64,000 bases of DNA from Juglans regia (lineage: Eukaryota > Streptophyta > Magnoliopsida > Fagales > Juglandaceae), in NCBI RefSeq assembly GCF_001411555.2, contig NC_049916.1:26182558-26246557 (forward strand), read 5' to 3'. The translations under genes were made by a program, and so were the position numbers. This document shows, piece by piece, positions 22,747 through 34,400 of this stretch (within the stretch, counting starts at the first letter, position 1; every line of letters begins with the position of its first letter). The notes beneath the pieces were generated by a model. It saw only the letters and a program-made list of their open reading frames with translations. It did no database searches and was not told the origin of the DNA.

Positions 22747-23228
22747 ATAGTGGTGATAAACGTGCAAAGCACGTTTGCCACATCTATCAAATTAAAGAAA
22801 AAAATAAAATATAACTTTGAATATTAAAATAATCTAATGTATAAAAATAAAATTATTATTTATTTATGTTCATCATTTATTATGAAATTTAAATTATATT
22901 AAAAATTCAAATTAATTAGATAATTTTTTTTCTTAAAAATGTATAGTAAAATTTTATTATTTATTTAATGATAAAAAATTAGTATTTTAATTATCTATTT
23001 TATGTTAGTTTAAATCAATATTTAAACTTCTATCGTTAGATTAAATCTGAAAAATAAAGATGAAGAGTTGTAATTTAAAACCTATAAACCAATATTTTTC
23101 CCCACCTTTCATTTCTCTCTCTCTCTCATTCCCCACGCACGATTGTGGTATTACGTCGCACATTGATTTTACTGTTCATTACTGTTGATTAACAGTAATA
23201 TGATAGCCTCTTTTAAGATATAGACAGA
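22747..23228 (-). mobile_element. Non-autonomous Helitron H4, near complete
   Basis: About 480 bp. The 5' end on the minus strand is TCTGTCTATATCTTAAAAG after a host A (23228). The 3' end has hairpin AAACGTGC-TTT-GCACGTTT (22758-22776) 11 nt before CTAT, a one-base departure from CTRR. The body matches H1 and H3. It lies inside an AT repeat. Confidence 0.8.
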
Positions 23229-23237
23229 TATATACAT

Positions 23238-23824
23238 AAATTGAAGTTAATTTTAAGTGTATGATAGAATATTTATATTTTAATTATCTATTTTATGTTA
23301 GTTTAAATCAATATTTAAACTTCTACCGTTAAATTAAATCTGAAAATTAAAAATGATATATCACTTTTAGTATTACTCTATAAAAGTCTAAATAACTTAA
23401 ATAAAAATCTAAAAAATACTTATCACACAAATTTGATCCAATCAATTCAATTATATATACTTGCTTTTACAAATTCTAATACAATCACTAAAAATTCAAG
23501 AATTATAAATAAGAATTACATAACAATCCGACTATAAAGAAAGCATTTGACAGAAGTAATAATTTATTTTACTCTTTAGATGAATACAAAAAAAAGTCTA
23601 TTTAAAGAGAAAGAGGTAATATAAACACTTGCGAAAAAAAACATGCAAAAAAAAAAAAAAACTTTACACTGTTTATTACTGTTGATGAATGGTAATGAAG
23701 GTAATATAAATAATTGCAAAAACCTCTACACTGTTTATTACTGTTGATGAACAGTGATATCAACAGTAATAAACAGTACATCCATAGCCACTTTTTTAAG
23801 TATAGGCGCCTCTTGAGGCGCAGA
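23238..23824 (-). mobile_element. Helitron H5, 5' part with an unusual terminal hairpin
   Basis: The 3' portion is missing. The 23238-23350 stretch matches the H1/H4 middle (gttagtttaaatcaatattt). The 5' end on the minus strand begins TCTG after a host A (23824), then has an extra inverted repeat GCGCCTC-AA-GAGGCGC (23806-23821) before the family motif CTATACTTAAAAA. Tandem ACTGTT/AACAGT palindromes occupy 23670-23785. Confidence 0.6.
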
Positions 23825-24779
23825 TATGCAGTACTCTGACTAAAAATAAATTTATAGAAAAACCTTCATTTTATATCTATAATTATTGTGTAAATACTCA
23901 TGTCGTGTTGGATGTGCTTAGAGTATGTACTCTAAAGTCTTTAAAGTAACTTACAAATATATTTTTTAGAATGATCATGACGATCCACTTCGAGTCCATG
24001 TGTGTCGTGCGTCATGACTCGCACTTATTTGGTCATCATCACTCAATTAAATCCGACTCCCCTAGTTAAAGCCCGGCCATTTACAACATATTTAAGTATG
24101 CCATATTTAAGCATCCGCCACAATATGTGCGGAGATGCCTAAGAGCAGATGCATAATTTAATTTATAGTCTGAATTTTTCTGTATTGATAAATTATATTT
24201 GAAATTTCAGTTTATTAAAAAAAATGAAATTTGTTTCCATAATAATAATAATTAATTAATTAAAAAAAAACTCTGCAACTGCTTCTTTCTTGGGCTGCTT
24301 AATTCCTTAGCTTCAATTCCTATTCCAAATCTTAGGGATTCTCCTACCAAGCATAGGAAGAAGACCAATTGCGCTTTGCCTTACCTATGATCATGAAGAT
24401 TTTTTATTTGTCTACTCATATTTATTAATGAGAACTATTATCGACACAAAAAGATTATATAAAGTAAATTCATAAACTGATGTGACTTTATGAAATTCAT
24501 TAGAATTAACTTTATAATAAAAGTAATTTAATAATATGACTTACCATATCAAATCACATCAATTTATCGGTTTACTTTTATATAATCTCTTTGTGGTTAA
24601 GTATTTTCCTTAATTAATTACTGATTGCCATCGATTGTGGACTATTGCTAGTGATTCCCCTCATCATCCAAAGCTTTTTCAAAAGGTGGATGAATAAAGT
24701 AGTTGGGAAACTGATTACAGCAGGAGGGTACAATATTATTAGTGTTAACGTCATGTTTCGTATGCTTTTACATTAGGTT
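23825..24779. other. AT-rich intergenic DNA, no gene seen
   Basis: No coding region, repeat end or RNA gene was recognised. Confidence 0.5.
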
Positions 24780-25400
24780 TTAGTAACTCGGATCTTCAAA
24801 GTTAGGTCTGCAAAAACGAAAAAGAAAGAAGTTGGGAGAGGGTGGTATTAGGGCCAAGGAGTTTCCGATGCCAAAGTCAATAGAGTATTTTAGAAATTTG
24901 TAAATAATGAGAAAGTCTAGAGTGCTTTTTCGTACCTGAAAATTACTATTTATACAGGGAGTTTGAGGGGATAGATTGTGTCTACCACTATGGAGCTTAT
25001 GTCCTTTTTTATTGTTGCCTTTATCAGGGTCTTTTAATGTGGCGTGCCTCTGCGACGGCTTTATTAATATGGCGTGTTGCTCAAGTAGTGGTGTCATTAA
25101 TATAGCGTGGCTTTATGACCGCTTTATTCTGTAGGTCCTGTTGGACGTCCATCGATATTCCCTTGTCAGAAGATCAAAAGTTCTCAATCTTTCACGTCCT
25201 GCCTTGTATGAGTCCCCATGAGCAGGATGCGGTCGAGCGGCGTGAAGCTTGTCTGTCCCATCAACCATCATTGCTTACTTTCCTTTGTAGGTGGGTTGTT
25301 TCATCGGCAAGTTTGGGTCCTGGGGTCGAATATCGGGGCAAAATACATTACTCTCGGCCGAGTGCCTAATGGGCTTATGAGTGACGGTGAAATCCCCTTA
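24780..25400. repeat. Possible LTR remnant (unclassified)
   Basis: Moderately GC-rich block unlike its flanks, with a three-fold degenerate unit ATTAATATGGCGTG at about 25035-25110 and phrases such as gagtttccgatgccaaagtc that resemble plant Gypsy LTRs. No TG...CA ends or target duplication could be fixed and no retroelement coding region is adjacent. Short open frames here match no family I know. Confidence 0.3.
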
Positions 25401-26066
25401 GAATTTATTTTGGGAATTGGCAACATCGACAAAAAGAGGAACATAAAAGAGGTAGGAATAATTAAACTAAACACAGCAATAGTTACACGACCTCATAATT
25501 TGCAGTAGGGCAAACAAACCTTAATTTGCTTATTTACGGAAAAAAAAAACCTTTTGTTTATATAAAGTATAAATTACAAATAAATATATATTATACAACC
25601 GTCCTAATTCGGTAAGCCGTGGGCCATACTAATAAAACAGCGGCTCTGATTGATGAATGAAGGAATGAATACATATTTATGGCGAAAATGATCATAAGTA
25701 CTGTATAAAAGAATGTATTATTATTATTGCTGATTGATGAATGAATCCATTAATTGGTCAACAACTTCTGTCATTAATTATCTCAATAATCAGTGATAAC
25801 AATATTATCTCTAATATATATATATATATATATATGAATAAATACTATAAAAAAATAGACATAAGAAGTGAAACCCATCACGCATTCATGTATATAATAT
25901 TATATTAATATATTGTATAAATGTGTCTGTATGTGCGTAGAGTGTATATATATATATATATATAGACTATATATACATTAATTTGTTTTGGGAGCCTATA
26001 GATATATAGATAGATAGCAAGGTAAGTAAGCTGCTGGGCATGGGTTACAAGTAAAATAATATCAAT
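25401..26066. promoter_or_regulatory. Upstream region of the acyl-activating enzyme gene
   Basis: AT-rich. TA microsatellites lie at about 25809-25834 and 25946-25963. A TATA-like ACTATATATAC at about 25967-25977 lies about 90 bp before the start codon at 26067. No other gene is visible. Confidence 0.4.
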
Positions 26067-29000
26067 ATGGAGGGTGTTGTCCAATGCTCAGCAAACTACA
26101 CTCCTCTTTCCCCAATAAGCTTCTTAGAGAGAGCAGCCATTGTGTATGGAGATAAGGTTTCCATGGTTTATGGTACTGAGAAAACTTCTTGGAAAGAAAC
26201 ACATGAACGCTGTATCAAGCTTGCTTCTTCTTTGGTCCAGTACTTTGGAATTTCTCGTGGTGATACTGTAAGTTTTATTTTCGCCTTTTTTTTTTGGGTT
26301 ACCAGTACTGATCTTTGAAGTAATGTCAATTAAACTCGAACGCAGCATCTTAATCAATGAAAAGCATTCTACATATATCATGTGATCATCATGTAATGGT
26401 ATTGTATTGAGATCTCTTTTGATTTTTGATTTTTTTTTTCAAAAAATTTAAGTAGAATACAATACATTGAAAACATTGAAAAAATCGATAATTCCTTTGC
26501 TTTGATGACTAAATCTATATATACCAGCCTATGATCTCCTCAAATTTCTTCAACTGATCTGATGATGAAATATGTACAAGCCGATCAGGAGGAGGAGGAG
26601 GAGGAAGAGCATTGACTTTTTTGGTCTCCTCGTGGACTCGTTTACTTGTTAAAGTTGCCCTGTGTGGTCCTGCATGGGTTTCACCTAATTAACTTCGCAT
26701 GCGGTACACGGAAATGCTATTCCTCCAGAAGATTTTCACCGAAAATTTCTATCGAAAATATATTTTTTATTTTTTTATTTTTACTTAGTGATTAAGGAAT
26801 GTTTTTAAATGAATTTATGATTTTTTTATATTTTTTAAAAATATTTAAAGTGTTTAAAAAAATGATTGAAAAAAAAGCAAAAAAAAAAAAAAAAAAACAT
26901 TTGCCTTTCGGTAGAAGATTTCGGTGGAAATCTTCTGTGAGTGTAGCAGTTCTCGTAAATTTTGTCTGATTTGTAGACTTTTGTGAGAGGATGGTGGACA
27001 GTAGACTAGTTTCATCCATAAATTTTATTGTACATTGTTCACGGCCGGAATCTTTTAAATATTATTAAATGTTTAATAAATATGGTCAGACTGAATTTAT
27101 GGATCTATTTATCTCCTATTTAGATTGTAGATTACTTGGAATAGAAATTAACTTTGAAGTCTAATATACAACGCTCCAATAGAAAACTCAAACAACATGA
27201 CTTATATTTTAAAAGAACTAGTCAATGATATAATTGGAACTCCGTTAGAACCTTATAAAAAGTAAAAACTTCACATTCCTGAACAATGTGAGATCATATA
27301 TACTACCTATCCTAATTATCCTTATCATATGGGGTATTAATGCTTGATATATGGATCTCTCACACACACACACACATCTAGATGTTGGCACCAATTTATA
27401 TTGCATTTAATAGGATCAACTCATTCCGGATAAATGTTTGATTCTTGTTCTTAATGGTTCTAGAAGCATAACATAGGTAATGGAGTCATGAAAAACTTTT
27501 CAAAAAGAGGCCAAATTATATATGGAAGATGATGATCAACTTATAACTCTTTTACAATTATTGTAAAAATAGTCATTATATATTGTTATGGCAAGTTAAT
27601 GGTTTAGTGAGAATAATAATTAAAAGGATGAAGAATAAAAAAAAAAAAAAAAATTTAAAAATGGATGATTAATTTTCCAAGAGTTCATGAGAAAGTCTGA
27701 ATATAATTAAAAAAAAAAATACAAGACATCTATCATTTTCTTCTATGATGAGCAGGTTGCTGCTATAGCACCAAATGTTCCAGCACTCTATGAGCTGCAT
27801 TTTGGCGTTCCGATGGCTGGAGCAGTTCTGTCTGCACTCAACACCAAGTTGGATGCAAGCATGTTAGCTTTGTTATTAGAACAGTTAGAGGCCAAAATCA
27901 TTTTTATCTACTACGAGTTCGTCGAGGTAGTTTTCAAGGCAGTAGACATACTCTCCGGCAGAGAAGGCAAGCCCCCAGTACAAGTACTTGTTCTAATAGA
28001 AGAGAGTGATCAAATAACAGCACCCTCAATACTTACTAAAGAAACCCCAGCAGGCTGTAGCCTGGTATATTACAATGCTCTTCTTGCAAGGGGACGAGCA
28101 GATTTTGAGATTGTACCACCAAAAAATGAGTGTGATCCCATCTCGGTGAATTATACTTCAGGCTCAACTGGGATTCCTAAAGGAGCAATATACAGCCATA
28201 GAGCTGCCTACCTCAATTCACTTGCAGCAGTTTTTCGCAGTGACATGAGACAAATGCCAGTGTTTCTTTGGACTGTTGACATGTTTCGCTGCAATGGGTG
28301 GTGCTTCACTTGGGCAATGGCTGCACTTGGCGGCACCAATATCTTCCTTAGAACTGAACTCTCCTCAAAATCCATATTTGATGCAATTAATATTCACAGA
28401 GTTACTCACTTGTGTGGTGCACCCACCCTTTTGAACATAATTGCAGATGCTCCGGCTACTGATCATCAGAGGCCACTCCCATCCAGGGTGAACATTACTG
28501 TTGCTGGTGCATTACCACCACCCCAAATCCTCATGAAGGTTACCGAACTAGGATTTAACATCAGCCATGGCTATGGTATGACAGAAGCCCTTGGCCCTGC
28601 AGCCATTCTAGGACCATGGGAAAGCAGATTGCAGAATTCTTCAAAATTTATAATGGATGAACAAACAGAAAGAATAAAGGGTCGTGAAGGGCTTCACAAC
28701 CTTATAATGGATGGTGTAGATGTGAAAGATCCGAAAACCATGAAGAGCATACCTTGTGATGGGAAAACCATCGGGGAGGTAATGCTTAAGGGCAATGCTT
28801 TGATGTTAGGGTACATTAAAAATCCAAAAGTAGCTCAAGAGGCTTTTAGGGGTGGATGGTATCATTCTGGGGACCTAGCAATCAGACATCCAGATGGCTT
28901 TGTACAAATAAAAGACCGTGCAAAGGATATCATAATTTCTTCCGGGGGAGAGGCAATAAGCACACTCGAGGTGGAGGCAGTGTTGCTAAGTCATCCAAAG

Positions 29001-29276
29001 GTGTTGAATGCTGCTGTTGTTGGGAGAGCATGTGATGGCCACCCGCTGGGGGATCAGGCTCCTTATGCGTTTGTGAAGTTGAAGAAAGAGTGTGATGTGT
29101 GTACGGCGGAAGAGATTATTAAGTTTTGTGGGGATCGATTGCCCAAGTATATGGCTCCTCAGGGTGTTGTTTTTGGGGATTTACCAGTCAATTCAACTGG
29201 TAAGATACAGAAATTTGTTCTCAGAGAGAAGGTTAATATTGCAGCTGGTCTGGCTCTCCAAAAAGGGCTCCAATAG
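26067..29276 (+). CDS. Acyl-activating enzyme (AAE1-like acyl-CoA synthetase)
   Basis: Two exons, 26067-26267 and 27756-29276, joined in phase 0 (GDT|VAAIAPN) to give 573 residues, the usual size for the plant AAE1-type clade of the AMP-binding superfamily. These enzymes adenylate a short or medium carboxylic acid and transfer it to CoA. The AMP-binding P-loop TSGSTGIPKG is at residues 201-210, followed by the CNGWCFTW block, HGYGMTEALGP, GWYHSGD, KDRAKDIIIS and the C-terminal PVNSTGKIQKFVLRE with the adenylation Lys. Departures from the usual motif: Arg for His in FRCNGW and Ala for Asn in SGGEA. Many relatives end in a peroxisomal PTS1 tripeptide; this one ends KGLQ, so peroxisomal import by PTS1 is not expected. 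The 1488-bp intron holds poly-A runs only. The substrate cannot be deduced. Confidence 0.9.
26268..27755 (+). other. Single intron of the acyl-activating enzyme gene
   Basis: GTAAGT donor at 26268 and GAGCAG acceptor ending 27755. It contains a purine-rich (gga)n tract at about 26588-26609, poly-A runs at about 26878-26897 and 27637-27652, and a (CA)n tract at about 27361-27376. No embedded gene is seen. Confidence 0.8.
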
Positions 29277-29878
29277 TTGTAATTAATGCTCGGTTTGTTG
29301 CTTGAATTCCTTTGTATGTGAAAAATAAAGTCCCTAATGACTAATGGATAACTGTATGAATGATAGTATGCATTATGATTGATAATGGGTGATTTGGCCA
29401 TGTTTGTGATTTACTGTATGTCTATCCCAGGTATTCTGCTTCCTTTTGGCTGCAATTTGAGTGATCTTTCCATCCCCTTTTTTTCATTGCAAATTCGTTG
29501 TAATAGACTCGTGGCTTAATTTAGTTCAAACAAAGTGCAATTCCCCATTCAACCACTGCCAAAAATCCAAACACACTTCCTTTTTGTGTCCACTGCAAGC
29601 ATTTATGACATCCAGTAATTATTCAAGACAAGCACAAACACTCAGAGAGAGAGAGAGAGAGATCTTATAAGCAAAACCATTGGAAGATTATTAAGCTACT
29701 ACAGTCCATTTGAGACTACAAATGAAGGAAACAAAAACATAAAAAGTCGCTCATTTAAAGCATAAAACACCATGTCCCTGGAACAAGACTAAGCCCACCA
29801 AACCAACCAACAATACATTCATGAAGTGACAGAGGGAGAGAGAGCAACAACAACAAAGTGAAGATGAAATCACATTTC
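29277..29878. other. Convergent 3' region between acyl-activating enzyme and ferredoxin
   Basis: The two genes converge here. AATAAA-like signal (aaaaataaag) at about 29321-29330 suits the plus-strand gene. A GA microsatellite is at 29645-29662. No gene is seen. Confidence 0.55.
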
Positions 29879-30319
29879 TTAAGCAGTAAGCTCCTCCTCC
29901 TTGTGGGTCTCAATGACAACATTAGACTGAGGATAAGCAACACAAGTAAGAACCCACCCATCACCAAGCTGGTCATCATCAAGGAAGCTACCATCAGACT
30001 GGTCCAGAGATCCTTCCACAACTTTCCCTGCACATGAAGAGCAAGAACCTGCTCTGCATGAGTAAGGGAGATCAATACCAACCTCCTCAGCCTGGTCCAG
30101 GATGTAAACATCATCCGGGCAATCAAACTCTACTGGCCCATCAGGCGTAAGGAGCTTGACCTTGTGAACAGCCATGGCTGTAATGCGCCCTCCACGCCCG
30201 GACTTTATGCCGAAAAGAGCCTGGCCAACACTAGGAAGTGAACGTAGGCTTGTCACCGGCTGTCGGCGAAGGAAGGAAGTGCTAACCATGGTGCCAGAGA
30301 GAGCAGCTGTGGTTGCCAT
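29879..30319 (-). CDS. Chloroplast [2Fe-2S] ferredoxin, photosynthetic type
   Basis: Single-exon gene of 146 residues, typical of plant-type ferredoxins, which carry electrons from photosystem I to ferredoxin-NADP reductase and other stromal enzymes. Residues 1-49 are a Ser/Thr/Arg-rich, acid-poor chloroplast transit peptide. The mature protein begins near [13 protein letters not shown]. The cluster ligands are Cys88, Cys93, Cys96 and Cys126, in CRAGSCSSC and LTCVAYP. Many acidic residues suit docking to reductase. The C-terminal HKEEELTA is the expected ending. The start at 30319 gives the full transit peptide. A G-box lies about 165 bp upstream, consistent with light control. Confidence 0.97.
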   Translation of the reverse strand: MATTAALSGTMVSTSFLRRQPVTSLRSLPSVGQALFGIKSGRGGRITAMAVHKVKLLTPDGPVEFDCPDDVYILDQAEEVGIDLPYSCRAGSCSSCAGKVVEGSLDQSDGSFLDDDQLGDGWVLTCVAYPQSNVVIETHKEEELTA

Positions 30320-30481
30320 TTTCTTTCTTTTGTTTTGTGGTTGGAGTGGGTGAAGAGAGTTGGGGGATATGGTAGCTAAAGAGAGATGAGAGACTACTAG
30401 TACTAATGTTGATAACAGGGAGGAGGGCTTGTGGAAGAAGCGTGGCCTATTATTATTAGGTGTCCATCACCCCCTATCTGC

Positions 30482-30487
30482 CACGTG
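30482..30487. promoter_or_regulatory. G-box upstream of ferredoxin
   Basis: CACGTG within CCACGTGG, 163 bp upstream of the ferredoxin start codon. G-boxes bind bZIP and bHLH (PIF) factors and are common in light-regulated promoters. Function here is inferred from position only. Confidence 0.5.
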
Positions 30488-31432
30488 GCAACCTTTTGAG
30501 GCTCACTTTATCTTTTTATTATCACCTCAGATTTATTGGTGACTCTGGTTTGACACAATCCTCTTAGTTCTTCTTCCTTTTTTTTTTTTTTTTTTTTTTT
30601 TCCCTTAGCATTTCTTGGATGGGCGAAAGGGGTTTTATTTTCTTGGTTCTAAATTTCCTATATTTACAAGTGAATTTCCTATTTGGGATTTATTTCCTGC
30701 AATTATTTCTTTCCTAATAATATGGTTTCTAGATTGATCTGGTATCTTCCATACAAGGAGATTGTGAAACAAATAAAGGAAACCAAAACAAAAAACAAAA
30801 GAACAGAAAACACCTAAATGTCTAAAGCAGGCAGGCATGGCAACCACACACGTCTTAGTTATCCATTACTTTTGCTCCCGACCCAAAAAATTTTGAACAC
30901 AAAATAGAGAGACAAGTACAACCCTATTCATTCTCACATATTCAGAAGCACAAAATTCATTACTTAAAAGTCCTCTCGCCTTCAAAAGTTCCTTTGTCCC
31001 AGAGACGTCCGAGTAGCATAACAAAATAATAATAATAAATAAATAAAAAAAGGTGGGGTAAATTAGACATCGATCCTTACAAAGGCACCTATCTGTAAGG
31101 GGGCAAAGAAGAAATAATTCAAATGATAGGCGGATTCGATATTTTGCTAAACTTCCAGACTATGGAAACAATTTCTGCATCCTAAATTAAGGCTTTCACT
31201 TACAGCCGGGGAAAGCACAAGAAGAAGAAGAAGAAGAAGAAGAAATAATAATCTCAGGGCATCCCCAGTCTAGAGAGAGAAGAAGAATACATCCCCATCC
31301 TCAAACCCTGTGATTTTGATCTGTAGACAATGCCAAGTCCCTTGTACATGACCCACAAGCTTCCTCTCAAAATTTATTGTCAACCAAAGAGCGCAGGGAA
31401 GTCATTCGGTCTCTTTCCTCTTCAGAAGAATG
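30488..31432. other. Ferredoxin upstream and TMN1 downstream region
   Basis: Contains a T run of about 24 at 30578-30601 and an (AAG)n tract at 31219-31242, probably in the TMN1 3' untranslated region. No other gene is supported. Confidence 0.5.
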
Positions 31433-34400
31433 CTAGTCACACTTGATGTTTCTGTAGATCCTCCTCACGAACAAATTCGAGCCCAGGTAACCAACAGCCC
31501 CTACACATATAAAAGGAAAAAAAATAAATAAATAAAAAATCAATGCTCAAGTAAAAAGGAGCTATCAAGTGGACGTTTTCAGTGTCAAGTCAGTATCAAA
31601 AACGCAAAAGGCATAGCCATACACAGGCAGTATAAACTGAATTTCAATTCTATGTTAGCTCAAAATTCAAACCAAGTTTATTGGGCTCCTTAACACCTTT
31701 TTTTTTTTTTTTTTCCTTAAAATAAGTAATCCACTACAATTTACTTTGGCTGAAGTTACAAATAGAAAATTAAAATTTCCGTTAAATCTTGCGAAGCTTT
31801 CAAGCATGAAACTTCAGTAAATGTATTAAGTTTTAGATCCCTGAGAGAGAGCACGAGCATTAGAATGAAAATAAGATAAAATAACTATCGAGTCTCAAGA
31901 AGGGAGCCTTTGGTTCCCAAAAAGATGACTCTGGAAACTCACCGCAAAGGATTCCTAAACCGAGACAAAACATCAAAGTGTATCCAAAATAGAAGCTGGT
32001 CTGAAAGAAGCCGAACATCTTGGTCTTCACATAATAGTAGTATACTGAGTACAGATACACATAGACAGCTGTCGAGGCAGCAGAGAAGAAGGAAGTCCAC
32101 TGCCAATGATAGTTTTCAGCATTTAACAAGAAGTATGTCCCCACAATGGTCACACAAACAGTGACAATAATGAGAATCAAGAAAACCAGCAGCATAAACC
32201 CATACACATAGTACACCTGTTGCACACAGAGCAAGAAGAGTTACTCAGCTTCGATACACCTTTAACCATATTGTGCACACTTTCTGATTATTAGTGTTGG
32301 AAAAAAAAACATCCATCAGTCTGAAAAACTATCATGAGATATTAATTAAAAGGAAAACCATCAGGAAATATTAATACTCGCACCATAACATAAAAAAACT
32401 GACTCAGGTTCTCAGGCACGCCTAAAAAATAGGTAAACAGAAGATTCAAGATGCTAGTAACTATCAACATAAAGATGTCACCGTTCATTGTATTTGAGAG
32501 AGATGCAAGTCAGTACTTGGAAACCCTGCCTCCATATTGTTAAAACCATTTTACAATGTTATTAAATGACATGTTTTTAATATTACCCAGCTGAACATGA
32601 GAGTGACTCAAACAAAATATCGTAGCGATTCCACCATCTTCTGTAACGCCATATTGGATTCATTATGTACCCAAAAAACCCATAGAATGGTAAAACCCAC
32701 CTTGTAATTCCAGAAGGATGTGAAGACAAAATACATCTCAATGAATATGCTGCCAAAGGGTAGCAACCCACCCATCATTGAGACTACAGATGGTGTGAGA
32801 TACCATTTCTTCTCAGGGATTGGACGGGGAATGGTCTTCACACGACAAGGATTGTTTGGAGCACCACTCCAGTTTCTTCCAACAACCGTACCAAGAAGAG
32901 CCAAAGGGAAAGAGATGAAAGCCCAGATGACAAAGACAACAACCATTGTGCCAAAGGGAATAGCTGCTAAAGACCCGTAGAAGATAGCAATTGTGTTCAA
33001 GATGAACCCAATACCGAAGCACATAAATGGAAATAGAGAAGCGGTGAGAATCATAGACTTTATCCAAGTTTTACCTGGCAAAACAAAATGGAGTTATGCA
33101 AAACTGTAATAATAATTATCTAAGAAAAGCATTGAGATGTTTATTTTACTTATCAAAAAGAATAAAGAAAAGCATTAAGATGATGAAACAAAACCCTTAC
33201 TTACCCCCATGGCGTGAGTACATCCCACCACTCACATAACCAGAAATGAACGATGTAAGAGCATAACACACAATGAAAGTTGTGACAATTGCTCCTCGCC
33301 TGAGCCATATCAATAACAATCAAAAGGACATTATAGCAGCTATGAGAAGATGAAAGGAAAACATATGCAGTGATTGTGCTACCATAAAATGCATGTATGT
33401 TGTTCAGGATCAACCATGAGTTCTCAACTTACCCAACATACAACATGCCAACAATTGCCAATAAGATGACGAGGAGAACAAGCAATGCAAGCTGGGCACC
33501 TGTCCCAACAACAGCCGAAAGAAGAACTAAATTGCGAGGAGGCCGAAAAACATCCCCATGCACGAGTTTCCAACCAGACTCTTCACTAACATCTCTTTCC
33601 TAAAGAACAAGCACCAAAACAGCAATCAAGGACTTTATAGGGAGCAGCAATTACAGTTTCTTCAATTAAAAAAAATCAATAAAGCATTAATATAAAAAAT
33701 GACAATAGAAATACAAGTAAATGGCACAATACCAGAGTCTCCAAGTCATCATCTTCACGAGCATATTTTGCATAGTCATTCCTAAGGGTCCGCATTAATA
33801 TCATTGACACCAAACCAGTAAGGAAGATAACCATCATGAACGAATTAAAAATGGAGAACCAATGGATCTGCACATTAATAATGCATATGCAACTCTCAAT
33901 AACAGATGAGTACGGCAATGAGTGGAAAATCAGGCAGCCAATGACCACATATTAGTCAGAAATATTTTTTTGATACTCATAATAATGCATAAAGTGGTGG
34001 AAATAGGGAAAAAAAAAAACAATGGGTTACCTGGTGCTCAAAGAAAGGGTAATCCAAATAGACATCAAAGCGACGTGCAAAAGTTACATTTGTTGAACTC
34101 CATTTGACCGAGTACGTCATATCCAATTTTTTTCCAACTGCCAACGGCTTTGGGATCTCTTGAGTGAGATTCACATGAATGATCTACAAGATAGAAGCTT
34201 AATTATGATGCCAGGGTGAATCCTAAACCCCATCATAGAATTCATATGCAATTTGGAAAACTGCAAACCTGATCTTTGTTATAGTGGATGACAATTTTCT
34301 TATGTGTGAAAAGGGCATGCTTCTCACCATTCTTATCTAGATGCATTGTACCGACAAAACCTAAATGTTGGAAAAAAAATTAATTATCCAATTATGTGCA

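Noticed and set aside
24780..25508. Overlapping open frames upstream of the acyl-activating enzyme
   Set aside because: No family match, no splice structure; better explained as a decayed repeat.
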